Shown here one piece after another: positions 1-8,915 of a stretch of DNA of 64,000 nt. The notes below the pieces were generated by a model, which worked only from the letters and a program-made list of their open reading frames with translations, was not told the origin of the DNA and made no database searches. Both the position numbers and the translations under genes were made by a program. How positions within the stretch are numbered: position 1 is the stretch's first letter; every line of letters begins with the position of its first letter. The stretch is from Actinomadura pelletieri DSM 43383 (GTDB taxonomy: Bacteria > Actinomycetota > Actinomycetes > Streptosporangiales > Streptosporangiaceae): positions 1 through 64,000 of the forward strand of contig NZ_RBWU01000003.1 in the NCBI RefSeq assembly GCF_003634705.1, written 5' to 3'.

Positions 1-51
1 TAAGCACGCCGCCAGCGTTCGTCCTGAGCCAGGATCAAACTCTCCATTAAG
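1..51 (-). rRNA. 16S ribosomal RNA, 5' end only
   Basis: The reverse complement contains GAGAGTTTGATCCTGGCTCA followed by the usual start of helix 3, which is the universal 5' end of bacterial 16S rRNA. Only about 50 bases are present; the gene runs off the left edge. The exact mature 5' end is set by analogy with other actinomycetes and could shift by a few bases. Confidence 0.97.
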
Positions 52-235
52 GCCAAACGACCACACCAAAGGGCGAACTCCGATGCAGCCAAACCTTGGA
101 AACAATCCCAGCAAAACAACCCACCCAACGGATGGGTCGCACTGCCTCAAAGAAATCCCCGACCACCCATAACAGGCAGCCACGGGGCGACCCGACCAGA
201 AAACCGGTCGAGCCGATAAAGGCACTGGCTTTTAA

Positions 236-254
236 CACGCTGTTGAGTTCTCAA
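236..254 (-). promoter_or_regulatory. Conserved rRNA leader box
   Basis: On the minus strand this reads TTGAGAACTCAACAGCGTG, a sequence found in the 16S leaders of Streptomyces and relatives. It is followed by a small hairpin (arms near 190-195 and 206-211). By analogy with those leaders it takes part in antitermination or processing of the precursor; the role here is inferred. Confidence 0.75.
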
Positions 255-317
255 GAAACGGACACCCACCGCGCCCGAACCCGCTTCCGCGAGCCCCGGC
301 TCCGGGGCAACCCTTCT

Positions 318-345
318 AACTTACCCGGTTCGTCGCCGTTGTCAA
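318..345 (-). promoter_or_regulatory. rRNA operon promoter
   Basis: Minus strand: -35 box TTGACA (345-340), 16-base spacer, -10-like box TAAGTT (323-318). The predicted start is near 311, about 260 bases upstream of the 16S sequence, which is normal for a P-type rrn promoter in actinomycetes. A second TTGACT overlaps just upstream. Confidence 0.75.
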
Positions 346-687
346 GTCAATCCGCGAAGATCTTTTTGACGGACGGAGGCGTACCGAGTTCCCACACTAA
401 CGACCAGCAGGCCACGAAGACCCGCCCGGAACGTTTCGTAGGAGGCGCCCTGCGGGCCGGCCACCGTGCGGCGTCCTGCATCCCGTTCTGGGCTGTGCAG
501 GTCATCTTACACCAGTTCGAGCGGAACTCGAACCGGCTTCAGTTGCCCTGCGTTTCCCCGAGGTCGGCCGCCTTCCGGCGTCCCGCGTCCCTTGGGGCAG
601 CAGTGACATTAGAGCGCCGGGCCATGACCGTCAAATCAGGCGCCGTCGCCTCCCGGCCGGTCGTTGCGCGCCTCGGCCAGAGCACAC
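346..687. other. Intergenic stretch upstream of the rRNA operon
   Basis: I see no convincing gene here. It lies between the stop of the RlmA-like gene and the rrn promoter and may hold further rrn promoters or activator sites, but none can be named from sequence. Confidence 0.5.
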
Positions 688-1539
688 CTACTCGAGGCGT
701 CGATAGGTCGACAGAACGAACGACAAGGGCGTCGGTAGCGGGTCGGAGAGTCGTTCCAGTCGTTCCCTGAGTCGTTCCGGTGGGACATGGTGGGCGCTCG
801 GCCCCATTCCCACGAGGGTCACGATCTCCTCGTGGGTCAGGACGGCCTCCGTCTCCAACTCCTGGCGCGAGTCCAACTTGAAGTACCCGGCCAGCGCCGC
901 GTCCGTGCGTTCGGTCTTGTGCTTGTCGACCGACAACAGTCCTAGCGGTTCCACAAGTGTGGCGAGGTGGCGGGGTGACGGCGTCACGGTGAACAGCAGC
1001 CCGTCGTCGCGGAGGACCCGGTGGAACTCGGCGGCGTTCCGCGGGGCGAAGACGTTGATGACGGTGTCGGCGGCGCCGGTGCGCAGCGGCAGCGGGCGCC
1101 AGAGGTCCGCGACGACGGACCCGACACGTGGGTGCGCCTTCGCCGCGCGGCGAGCGGCGTGCTTGGAGATGTCGAGGGCCAGGCCGATCGTGTCCGGTGA
1201 TCGGTCGAGGGCCCGGCTCAGGTAGTGGCCGGTTCCGGCGCCCGCGTCGAGGACGAGGGACGGCCTGACGCGTGACACGTTCCAGGCGAGCCGGTCCGCC
1301 GGGACCGTGAAGTGGCCGGCCTGGAGGAACTCGTCTCGCGCGCGGACCATCTCCGGTGTGTCGGCCGTCCCCGGACGGGCGTTGCCCGGCAGGAGGTTCG
1401 CGTAGCCGTGCCGTGCGATGTCGAAGGTGTGACCGGTCGGGCACAGTAGCGCCCGGTCAGCCAGTTCGAGGCCCGCTCCGCACACGGGACACACCAGGTA
1501 TGGGACGACATCGGCGAGCACGGGTCCATCATCGTGCAT
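688..1539 (-). CDS. RlmA/TlrB-type 23S rRNA (guanine-N1) methyltransferase
   Basis: A 283-residue protein with an N-terminal zinc finger (Cys17, Cys20, Cys33, His37) and a class I SAM-binding fold with the DAGAGTG motif near residues 98-104. This pairing is typical of the RlmA family, which methylates G745 or G748 in helix 35 of 23S rRNA; the actinomycete members include TlrB, which gives tylosin resistance. It acts on RNA in the cytoplasm. The chosen ATG (1539) has no strong ribosome binding site; a start inside the zinc finger would destroy it. It reads in the same direction as the rRNA operon just downstream, a fitting but possibly accidental neighbour. Whether it is housekeeping or a resistance determinant cannot be told from sequence. 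Confidence 0.85.
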   Translation of the reverse strand: MHDDGPVLADVVPYLVCPVCGAGLELADRALLCPTGHTFDIARHGYANLLPGNARPGTADTPEMVRARDEFLQAGHFTVPADRLAWNVSRVRPSLVLDAGAGTGHYLSRALDRSPDTIGLALDISKHAARRAAKAHPRVGSVVADLWRPLPLRTGAADTVINVFAPRNAAEFHRVLRDDGLLFTVTPSPRHLATLVEPLGLLSVDKHKTERTDAALAGYFKLDSRQELETEAVLTHEEIVTLVGMGPSAHHVPPERLRERLERLSDPLPTPLSFVLSTYRRLE

Positions 1540-1646
1540 GGGGGCCGTGGTACGGGCGGTACCGCCCGGTTCTTTGCCGTTGCGCCGCCCACATGCCGTC
1601 CCGCCGTCGAAGGCGCTTCCCTCGCGGGCAACCCGGAGACGCGCGT

Positions 1647-2000
1647 TCAGGACTTGGCGCGGCGGCGGACGTCCTCCATGTCCAGGCCCCTGACCTGCTC
1701 GATGACGTTCTCCAGGACCGATTCCGGCAGCGCGCCCGGCTCGGCGAAGACGATCATGCCGTCGCGGATCGCCATCAGCGTGGGGATGGACCTGATCCCG
1801 AACCGTTCGGACAGCTCGGGCTCCGCATCGGTGTCGACCTTGGCGAAGACGATGTCGTCGTGTTTGTTCGCCGACCGGTCGAACACCGGCGCGAACCGCT
1901 TGCACGGTCCGCACCACTCCGCCCAGAAGTCCACCAGGACGATGCCTTCGGCCTGAGCGACCTCATCGAAGTTCTCAGCGGTGAGTGTGACCGTCGCCAT
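1647..2000 (-). CDS. trxA: Thioredoxin
   Basis: A 117-residue cytoplasmic thioredoxin with the active-site Cys30-Gly-Pro-Cys33 inside the WAEWCGPCK context and the cis-proline at Pro73 (SIPT). It reduces protein disulphides using thioredoxin reductase. The length is that of a single-domain thioredoxin with a short charged tail. The ATG at 2000 is preceded by a clear GAGGAGA site. It is divergent from the sigma-factor gene, so the 130-base gap between them holds both promoters. Several thioredoxins are usual in actinomycetes, so this need not be the main one. Confidence 0.93.
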   Translation of the reverse strand: MATVTLTAENFDEVAQAEGIVLVDFWAEWCGPCKRFAPVFDRSANKHDDIVFAKVDTDAEPELSERFGIRSIPTLMAIRDGMIVFAEPGALPESVLENVIEQVRGLDMEDVRRRAKS

Positions 2001-2130
2001 GTCGGTTTCTCCTCAGTCGGGGTATCAGGACGTAGAGCGGCTAACAGGTTCGCAGTATTCCCCACCCGGGAATCACAGAGCGGTAATTAGCGTTCTCCTC
2101 ACAGGGAGATCGCACCGGAGAAGGGTCAGG

Positions 2131-3153
2131 ATGGCTGCAACCCGTATCAAGGGCGACAGGGTCGACGTCCCGGACAAGGACCTTGTCGGGGCGTACCTGG
2201 ACCGGATCGGCCGCACCCCCCTGCTCGACGCGCAGGAGGAGGTCGATCTGGCCAAGGCGATCGAAGGGGGCCTGTACGCCGAACAACTCCTCGTCGAGGG
2301 CAACGTACCCGCGGGGGTGGCCCCCGAGGAGCTGGAGGAGCTGGCCGAGGCGGGGCTGCGCGCCAAACAGCGCTTCGTCGAGGCCAATCTGCGGCTGGTG
2401 GTCTCGATCGCCCGGAAATACCCGACCGACTCGTTGCCCCTCATCGACCTCATTCAGGAGGGGAACCTGGGGCTGATGCGCGCGGTGGAGAAGTTCGACT
2501 ACCGGCGCGGCTTCAAGTTCTCCACGTATGCGACATGGTGGATCCGGCAGGCGATCGGGCGCGGGCTGAGTCATACGGCCCGCACGATCCGGTTGCCCGT
2601 ACACGTCGAGGAGGAGCTTTCGCGGCTGCGGCGCGCGGAGCGCCAGTTGGGGCGTGAACTCGGCCGTGAGCCGACCCGGGAGGAGCTTGCCGGTGTGCTC
2701 GGCGCCGACCCCGACCATGTGGACGAGTTGCTGCGGTGGCGCCGCGACCCGGCGAGCCTGGACGCGACCGTCGACGACGCGGGAGAGACCCCGATGGGCG
2801 ACCTGCTCGAGGATCCGGAGGCCGTGACGCCGGAGGCGGAGATCCTCGCGCTGGACGACATCGAGGGGCTCGGACGGCTCCTCGATCGCCTCCCCGAGCG
2901 CGAGTCCGCGATCCTGCGGGCGCGTTTCGGGATGGACAGCGGTCAGCCGCTGTCGTACGCGCAGATCGGCGCCCGGTACGGCCTGAGCCACAACCGGGTG
3001 AGACAGATCACGGACCGGTCCCTGCGGAGGTTGCGGCAGCTGGCGAACGAGGCCGACCTGAGCGGCCGCCGGACACTGGCGGGCGGTCCGAGCCACGGCC
3101 CGAGTCACGGTTCGGAGGCCGTCCGCACCCCTGCGGGGAGCCGGGCGGCCTGA
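2131..3153 (+). CDS. RNA polymerase sigma factor, sigma-70 group 2 (HrdB/HrdD-like)
   Basis: A 340-residue sigma factor. Region 1.2 lies near residues 18-45. Region 2 follows at about 78-150, with the region 2.4 -10-recognition helix STYATWWIRQAIGRGL at about 131-146. Region 3 comes next, and the region 4 helix-turn-helix (SYAQIGARYGLSHNRVRQI) ends the conserved part. It lacks the long acidic N-terminus of HrdB-type primary factors, so it is best read as a non-essential group 2 factor recognising housekeeping-like promoters. The ATG at 2131 has GGAGAAGG upstream; frames extending further left read through the divergent promoter region and are not used. A strong hairpin terminator follows the stop. 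Confidence 0.9.
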   Translation: MAATRIKGDRVDVPDKDLVGAYLDRIGRTPLLDAQEEVDLAKAIEGGLYAEQLLVEGNVPAGVAPEELEELAEAGLRAKQRFVEANLRLVVSIARKYPTDSLPLIDLIQEGNLGLMRAVEKFDYRRGFKFSTYATWWIRQAIGRGLSHTARTIRLPVHVEEELSRLRRAERQLGRELGREPTREELAGVLGADPDHVDELLRWRRDPASLDATVDDAGETPMGDLLEDPEAVTPEAEILALDDIEGLGRLLDRLPERESAILRARFGMDSGQPLSYAQIGARYGLSHNRVRQITDRSLRRLRQLANEADLSGRRTLAGGPSHGPSHGSEAVRTPAGSRAA

Positions 3154-3175
3154 GAACCGGCGAACATTGACGAAT

Positions 3176-3206
3176 CGGGCGGCCCCGGAGGATCCGGGGC
3201 CGCCCG
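3176..3206 (+). terminator. Terminator after the sigma-factor gene
   Basis: A perfect 14-base-pair GC-rich stem (3176-3189 with 3193-3206) and a 3-base loop begin 23 bases after the stop codon. No long T run follows, as is common in high-GC actinomycetes. Confidence 0.75.
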
Positions 3207-3340
3207 CTCGCGTCTCTCCGGCTCGCGCGTGCGCGTCCCGGCAGATCGGGCCGCCGGTCGGGCCGCGCTTCCGGTTCCGGCCGTGCCCGCTTTGGGAGCT
3301 GGTCGTCCGGCAGGGCCGAACGTGCCATAGCCTTTCCACC

Positions 3341-4687
3341 GTGAGTACACCCGCCATAGGGGACCTGGACGCCTGGCGCGCCCTCCCCGCCCTCCAGCAG
3401 CCCGATTGGGACGATCCGGACGAGGTCCGGGCCGTCACGGCCGAACTCTCCGCGCAGCCTCCGCTCGTGTTCGCGGGTGAGTGCGACCAGCTCAAGGCGC
3501 AGCTCGCGGACGTCGCACGTGGCGAGGCCTTCGTCCTGCAGGGCGGTGACTGCGCCGAGACGTTCGAGGGCTCGAACGCCGACGCGGTGAAGAACAAGCT
3601 GAAGACGCTGTTGCAGATGGCGGTCGTGCTCACCTACGCCGCGAGCGTGCCGGTCGTGAAGATCGGTCGGATGGCGGGGCAGTTCGCCAAGCCGCGGTCG
3701 AAGCCGGTGGAGGTCCGCGGGGGCGTGGAGTTGCCCGCGTACCGGGGTGACGCCGTCAACGGGTTCGAGTTCAACGCCGAGTCCCGCCGCAGCGATCCGA
3801 GCAGGTTGCTGAAGGCGTACCACTGTTCGGCGGTGACGCTGAACCTGTGCCGGGCGTTCACCAAGGGCGGGTACGCCGATCTGCGGCAGGTGCACGCCTG
3901 GAACCAGGACTTCGTGGCGCAGAGCCCGGCGGGCCACCGCTACGAGCGGCTCGCGGGCGAGATCGACCGGGCGTTGACGTTCATGAAGGCGTGCGGGGCC
4001 GACCCCGACGAGTTCCATGAGGTGGAGTTCTACTCCAGCCATGAGGCGCTGCTGCTGGAGTACGAGCGGGCGTTGACCCGTATCGACCATTTGAGCGGCC
4101 TGCCGTACGACGTGTCGGCGCATTTCCTGTGGATCGGGGAGCGCACCCGGCAGCTCGACGGCGCGCATGTCGAGTTCCTGCGGCATATCCGCAACCCGAT
4201 CGGGGTGAAGCTCGGCCCGACGACGTCCGCCGACGACGCCCTGGCGCTGATGAACCGGCTGAATCCCGACAACGAGCCCGGTCGGCTGACGTTCATCACC
4301 CGGATGGGCGCGGGCCGGATCCGGGACGTCCTGCCGCCGCTGATCGAGAAGGTGAACCAGAGCGGCGCGCCGGTGGCGTGGCTGTGCGACCCGATGCACG
4401 GCAACACGTTCGAGGCGCCGAGCGGTCACAAGACGCGGCGGCTGGACGACGTGCTGGACGAGCTGGCCGGGTTCTTCGAGGTCCACCGGGCGCTCGGAAC
4501 GCATCCGGGCGGCATCCACATCGAGTTCACGGGCGACGACGTCACCGAGTGCGTCGGTGGTGCGCAGGGCCTGGCGGAGGCCGATCTGCACCAGCGGTAC
4601 GAGACGGCGTGCGACCCTCGACTCAACCGAAGCCAGTCCCTTGACCTGGCGTTCCTGGTGGCGGAGCTGTACCGCAACTCCGCGTAG
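3341..4687 (+). CDS. aroG: Class II 3-deoxy-7-phosphoheptulonate (DAHP) synthase
   Basis: A 448-residue enzyme of the plant-like class II DAHP synthase family. It condenses phosphoenolpyruvate and erythrose 4-phosphate in the first step of aromatic amino acid synthesis. The metal-binding cysteine is Cys71 in GGDCAETFEG; the family's KPRSKP, HFLWIGERTRQ and DPMHGNT motifs are all present, the last supplying a metal-binding histidine. Length matches the family. The start is the GTG at 3341; longer frames to the left would overlap the terminator hairpin of the previous gene. There is no obvious Shine-Dalgarno site, so translation may be leaderless. No chorismate mutase or other shikimate gene lies beside it. 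The same family is AroG in mycobacteria and AroH in some other actinomycetes. Confidence 0.95.
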   Translation: MSTPAIGDLDAWRALPALQQPDWDDPDEVRAVTAELSAQPPLVFAGECDQLKAQLADVARGEAFVLQGGDCAETFEGSNADAVKNKLKTLLQMAVVLTYAASVPVVKIGRMAGQFAKPRSKPVEVRGGVELPAYRGDAVNGFEFNAESRRSDPSRLLKAYHCSAVTLNLCRAFTKGGYADLRQVHAWNQDFVAQSPAGHRYERLAGEIDRALTFMKACGADPDEFHEVEFYSSHEALLLEYERALTRIDHLSGLPYDVSAHFLWIGERTRQLDGAHVEFLRHIRNPIGVKLGPTTSADDALALMNRLNPDNEPGRLTFITRMGAGRIRDVLPPLIEKVNQSGAPVAWLCDPMHGNTFEAPSGHKTRRLDDVLDELAGFFEVHRALGTHPGGIHIEFTGDDVTECVGGAQGLAEADLHQRYETACDPRLNRSQSLDLAFLVAELYRNSA

Positions 4688-5487
4688 CCAGCGCCCGTGC
4701 CAAAGTGCCATAGGACGCTCGCCTGACGGCTCACGCGGCACCTGGCCCGCATATGGCTCTGCCGAACCGACTCCAGGCATGGCGAAGGGCGCCCGTGACC
4801 AGTGTGCGCGAACACAGGTTCACCTGAACGACCATGTCTCGCGCTCGGCCGACCAGCCCCACAGTCGCGGCCCCGACCTGGTGCCCAACGATGCCGAGCC
4901 GGTTCGTGTCGCCATCGCGCAGGCGCCGCTCGGTGTGCCTCCAAGCGGCAATGACCGCCGAGCGCTCAGCGCAGGAACCGGCACCTGTTCCCGTGCCTAC
5001 TCGGACGGTCGGAGGGCAACCGGCTGCATGATGCGGTCGGAGCCCCGTCCACTGAGTCACCATCGCGCGGGTGCCGCTCGAGTGGGCATCCGAGCGGCGG
5101 TGACCGCCAAACGCTCACAGGCCGGGAACCGGCACCTGCGCAAGGCGGCTAGCCCCCTGTTCACGGCGTCAACGCGGCTGCTTCAGCGGAACCTCTTCCG
5201 ACGCGGCCAGCCACGGCTGGTGGAGGGAACCTCGCCGTGTCCAAGCCGCTCGGTGCACCCGTGGCCGCGGTGGGCCGGACGGTGCCGTCGAGGCGATGGC
5301 CCTGCTGGAGGCGTTCGCCCGCGATGCCGGACAGCCCTGGCGAGGTCGCGTCCGGGTGCCGCGCCCTGACGACACCGTGGACCGTGAGATGCCGGGACGA
5401 GATCGCCGGCTACGGTGTGGTCGGGCTGATGCCGACCGCCACCGCCGAGGGCGCGGTGTGCGTCTTCAGGCCGGCCGTTCCCGATGG
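4688..5487. other. 800-base stretch without a convincing gene
   Basis: Open frames exist on both strands but none has a ribosome binding site, recognisable motifs and consistent third-base GC. The middle holds two imperfect repeats (see 4912-5141). The part from about 5237 to 5487 keeps open frames with protein-like stretches in two frames and could be a decayed gene, but I cannot name it. Confidence 0.4.
4912..5141. repeat. Two-copy imperfect direct repeat, period about 148 bp
   Basis: About 82 bases at 4912-4992 recur at 5060-5141. Both copies read ccatcgcgc(a/g)gg(c/t)gccgctcg near the start, then a (a/g)tgaccgcc(g/a)a(g/a)cgctca block, then ggaaccggcacctg at the end. The copies have diverged by many substitutions and do not keep a reading frame, which suggests an old noncoding duplication. 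Confidence 0.6.
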
Positions 5488-5868
5488 TCAGATGTCGACT
5501 TCGGCCCAGACGACCTTGCCGCCGGTGACCGGGTCCGCGCCCCAGGAGTTGGCGAACCGGTCGACGATGAACAGGCCGCGGTGCGACTCGTCCAGCGGGC
5601 CGGGGACGGTCAGGCGCGGGAGCTGGGCGGCGCGGTCGCGGACCTCGACGCGGATGCGGCCGGTGCCGCGCAGCAGCCGAAGCTCCAGCGCGGTGCCGGC
5701 GTGCCGGACGGCGTTGGCGACCAGCTCCGCGACGATCGCGGTGACGAGTTCTTCGCGGTCCATCAGCGCCCAGGTGCGCATGGTGCGCGCGGCGAGGCGC
5801 CGGGCGTACTCGACCGCCTCGGTCTGCGGCGCGGCCCGCAGGGTCGTCTCGGTCATCGGGTCGGTCAC
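5488..5868 (-). CDS. RsbW-like anti-sigma / ATP-binding serine kinase domain protein
   Basis: A 126-residue single-domain GHKL ATPase. The N-box ELVANAVRH is at residues 48-56 and the GLFIVD glycine box at about 98-103. Proteins of this type either bind a sigma factor and phosphorylate an STAS antagonist, as RsbW does, or act as orphan regulators in actinomycetes. The start is a GTG at 5868; an ATG four codons in (5856) with GGGGTGA upstream is equally plausible. It is the last gene of a leftward run with the STAS protein and the PP2C phosphatase, the classic partner-switching set. Confidence 0.85.
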   Translation of the reverse strand: MTDPMTETTLRAAPQTEAVEYARRLAARTMRTWALMDREELVTAIVAELVANAVRHAGTALELRLLRGTGRIRVEVRDRAAQLPRLTVPGPLDESHRGLFIVDRFANSWGADPVTGGKVVWAEVDI

Positions 5869-5898
5869 CCCGCCCGCTCGCCGTTCTTCATCGTCGCC

Positions 5899-6237
5899 TC
5901 ACCGTCCATCGGCGGGAGCCTCCTCGGTCGGACCCTCGATCAGGAAGCGGTCGAGGCCCGTGGTTCGCAATACGTTCTCGACCCGACCGTAGGCACCGGT
6001 GACGGTCAGCGTCGCGTTCTGTGCCCGCGCGTGCTTGTATGCCCGGACGAGGACGTTAAGACCTGAGGAGTCGCAGAAGTCGACCGCCGTGAGGTCGACG
6101 ACGACCGCCCGCTCACCGGCGTCCACGAGCTCGGTCAGCCGAGACCGCAGCTCGTCGGAAGAATGCAGGTCGATGGAGCCGCGCGCGGCGATCGTCGCGC
6201 GGCCGTCCTGTCGTGTCGTGTGCAAGGCAAGCCCCAC
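5899..6237 (-). CDS. STAS-domain anti-sigma factor antagonist
   Basis: A 112-residue protein filled by one STAS domain. The core VVVDLTAVDFCDSSGLNVLV contains the conserved Asp-Ser-Ser, whose serine is phosphorylated in RsbV/SpoIIAA relatives. When unphosphorylated, such proteins bind the anti-sigma kinase and release sigma. The GTG at 6237 is chosen because GGTGGGGTGG lies just before it and the domain starts at once; a longer frame would overlap the end of the upstream gene. It lies 31 bases after the phosphatase gene and 30 before the RsbW-like gene, so the three are probably co-transcribed. Confidence 0.88.
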   Translation of the reverse strand: MGLALHTTRQDGRATIAARGSIDLHSSDELRSRLTELVDAGERAVVVDLTAVDFCDSSGLNVLVRAYKHARAQNATLTVTGAYGRVENVLRTTGLDRFLIEGPTEEAPADGR

Positions 6238-6268
6238 GCCACCCCACCTTACCGATTGTTGGTCTCCA

Positions 6269-8575
6269 TCATGACGCCCGCAGAACGATGAGGGCAATGT
6301 CGTCGTTCGACGGCTCTGGGCCGAAGTCACGCACGGCGCGCTGGATGCGGGCCGCGACGGCGCGCGCGCTGAGCCCGGTGCAGCCGGCCAGAAGCCCTTC
6401 GAGGCCGTGGCCGTCGCCGAGCAGCCGGTTGCCGGAGCGGCGCTCCGTGACGCCGTCGGTCACGCAGAGCAGGACCTCCCCGCGGCGCAGGTCGACGGTG
6501 TCGGTGTGGAATTCGACACCGTCGAACACGCCGAGCAACGGCTGCGGGGAGGCCGCCTCGCGGACGTGGCCGTCCGGGGCGAGCAGCAGCGGGGGCGGGT
6601 GCCCCGCGCTGGTCAGAGTGATCGTGACGCCGTCGCGGCGGCGCCGGGCGGCGATCTCGCCGTGCAGCAGGGTGAGCAGCCGTCCGCGTTCCCCCTCGCC
6701 GAGGATCAGTCGGTTCAGGCGGTTGAGGACCGCCGGGACGGACATGTCCTCGGCGGCGAGGATGCGCAGCGCGTGCCGGGCGAGGCCGGTGACGGCGGCG
6801 GCCTCGGGCCCGGTGCCGCAGACGTCGCCGATGGCGAAGCGCCAGCGGGACGCGGGGGCGGCGCCGGGGGGTCGCAGGCCGCTTTCGAAGACGTCGTAGA
6901 AGTCGCCGCCGACCTCGCTGCCCTCCCCCGCCGGTTCGTACACGACCGCGACCTCCAGGCCGGGGATCTCGGGGATTCCGGGGGGCAGGAGGCTGCGCTG
7001 GAGCGCGCTGCTCATGGCGGTCTGCGCGGAGAAGAGGCGGGCGTTGTCGACGGCGAGGGCGGCGCGGCGGCTCAGTTCCTCGGCCAGTTCGATCGCGCTG
7101 CGGGGGAAGCGGTCTCCGGACGGACGACCGATCACGATGGTGCCGATGCGGCGGCCGCGGGCGATCAGCGGGAACGCGTAGACCTGGTCGGCGGCGGTGT
7201 CGCCGGCGGCGGCGCGGACGTCGTCGGGGGCGGTGGCCAGCCCGTTCCAGGGGCCGGGGGCGTCGATCGGCGGGGCGGCGCCCGCGTGTTCGAGCAGTTC
7301 GCGGAGCCCGTCGGCGCGGTTCTCGTCGGCGTGCCACACGTAGGCGAGCCGGTCGGGTTCGACCTCGGTGACGGTGTAGACGGCGCACCAGACGGCGAGG
7401 CGGGGCACGACGAGCTGGGCGACGAGCGCCATCGTGCGCTCCTGGTCGAGGGTTCCGGCGAGCAGGTCGCTGGCCTCGGCGACGAAGCTGAGCCAACCCC
7501 GCCAGGACCGTTCCAGTTCCCCGATCCGTGCCTTCTCCAGGGAGAGCGACATCTCGTCGGCGAGCCGGCCGATCCGGGCCGCGTCGGCCTCGACAAAACG
7601 CTCGGAAACGGACGAGACGGCCACCACAAGCCCGGTGAGGCGTCCCTGGGACTCCAGCGGCGCCGCGGCCAGGGACCGGGCCTGCAACGCCGCAGCGGCC
7701 GGGTCGGAGGCGTCCAGGGCCACCCATGGGGAGCCCGCGCGGGCGGCGGGGCCGAGACCGGCCACCGACAGTTCACCGAGCGGCATCTCGGCGGCGGTCC
7801 CGGCGGACGCCCCCATGATCAGACGGCCGTCGCGCTCGGTGAGCAGCACGGCCGCGCCCTCGGCGCCGAGGACGTCCCGGACGGTCGCGACGCCGTCCTC
7901 CATGGCCTCCAGGGCCGCCGGGGAGCGCAGGAGCCGGTCACCGGCGACGGGCATGTCGCCCACTCCGTCGCCGAGGCGCCCGTCCCCGGTCTTGCCGGCG
8001 GGCGCGGGATCGACGGGGCCGGCCGGACCCACCTGGCTCGCGCCGTCGCGGGAGACGTCGGCGGCCGCCCCTTCGCGCCGGACGGCGCGCTCGTGGCCCG
8101 GTTCACGGCCGGCGGCGGACGATGCCGGAGTGTCGGGGTCGGCCTCGGACTCGGCGTCCCGGTCGGTGACGGCCGCGGGCGCGGCGCCGCCTTCGGAGAA
8201 GCCGGGCCGAGGGAGCCTGAACCAGACGCCCTTGGTGCGCCGGTCGTAGGACACGCCCCAGGACGCGGCGAGCCGCGCGATCGACGGGAGCCCACGGCCG
8301 CTGGACGCGGTGACGCCCGGCATCTCGATGCCCCGGGTGGGATGCCGGTCGCGGACCTCGATCCTGACGTCCCCCTCCTCCAGATGGCAGGAGACCTCGA
8401 AGGACGTGCCGGCGTAGGCGATGGCGTTGGTGGCGAGTTCGCTGGTGGCGAGGACGGCGTCGTCCGCGACCTGGTCCATGCCCCAGTCGGCGAGGACCTT
8501 GCGGACGAATCGGCGCGCGTCCGCCACCGCCGCGGCAGCGGACGGGAAGGTCGCCGATGCCGTCTGCCGATCCAA
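6269..8575 (-). CDS. SpoIIE-family PP2C phosphatase with N-terminal GHKL kinase and GAF-like domains
   Basis: A 768-residue multi-domain signalling protein. Residues 1-130 are an RsbW-like GHKL domain (N-box ELATNAIAYAG). A low-complexity linker to about residue 210 follows, then two GAF-like sensor modules (about 215-480), then a SpoIIE/RsbU PP2C phosphatase whose metal-binding start is GGDFYDVFE. Such phosphatases dephosphorylate STAS antagonists; the built-in kinase domain means one protein may both add and remove the phosphate. No membrane segment is seen, so the GAF modules would sense a soluble ligand. The start is a TTG at 8575 with GAAGGA eight bases upstream. It heads the leftward operon with the STAS and RsbW-like genes. 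Confidence 0.9.
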   Translation of the reverse strand: MDRQTASATFPSAAAAVADARRFVRKVLADWGMDQVADDAVLATSELATNAIAYAGTSFEVSCHLEEGDVRIEVRDRHPTRGIEMPGVTASSGRGLPSIARLAASWGVSYDRRTKGVWFRLPRPGFSEGGAAPAAVTDRDAESEADPDTPASSAAGREPGHERAVRREGAAADVSRDGASQVGPAGPVDPAPAGKTGDGRLGDGVGDMPVAGDRLLRSPAALEAMEDGVATVRDVLGAEGAAVLLTERDGRLIMGASAGTAAEMPLGELSVAGLGPAARAGSPWVALDASDPAAAALQARSLAAAPLESQGRLTGLVVAVSSVSERFVEADAARIGRLADEMSLSLEKARIGELERSWRGWLSFVAEASDLLAGTLDQERTMALVAQLVVPRLAVWCAVYTVTEVEPDRLAYVWHADENRADGLRELLEHAGAAPPIDAPGPWNGLATAPDDVRAAAGDTAADQVYAFPLIARGRRIGTIVIGRPSGDRFPRSAIELAEELSRRAALAVDNARLFSAQTAMSSALQRSLLPPGIPEIPGLEVAVVYEPAGEGSEVGGDFYDVFESGLRPPGAAPASRWRFAIGDVCGTGPEAAAVTGLARHALRILAAEDMSVPAVLNRLNRLILGEGERGRLLTLLHGEIAARRRRDGVTITLTSAGHPPPLLLAPDGHVREAASPQPLLGVFDGVEFHTDTVDLRRGEVLLCVTDGVTERRSGNRLLGDGHGLEGLLAGCTGLSARAVAARIQRAVRDFGPEPSNDDIALIVLRAS

Positions 8576-8915
8576 TCTGTCGTCCTTCGCTCGAAGCGTC
8601 AGTCACTACCGGGTCTGGCTATCGTGGCAGACGGGACGGACAGGCGACCACGAGAGCCGTGAACCGAGGGGTGGAGCACCGGGTCAGGTCTCGGTGTCCG
8701 GCCCGCCACGAACGACAGACCGTAACACGAAGACTACAAGGGCGGATGCATGGTCATCGCCGTCCGAGCACCGTCCCCGCGCGGACCGGGCCCGGTACCG
8801 CACGGCGACGTAGAGTACTGGGTGCGGCCGGAAGAGGCCTGGTAAGGAGTCCGTGTCGTCCGGACATGGCCGATGTCCGGATCCCGACAGATCGCGGGCC
8901 AGGAGGATGAAGAGC
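8576..8915. other. Divergent promoter region of the two signalling operons
   Basis: A 340-base gap between the leftward phosphatase operon and the rightward hybrid kinase, with no supported gene. It must contain both promoters, but no clear -35/-10 pair stands out. Confidence 0.5.
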
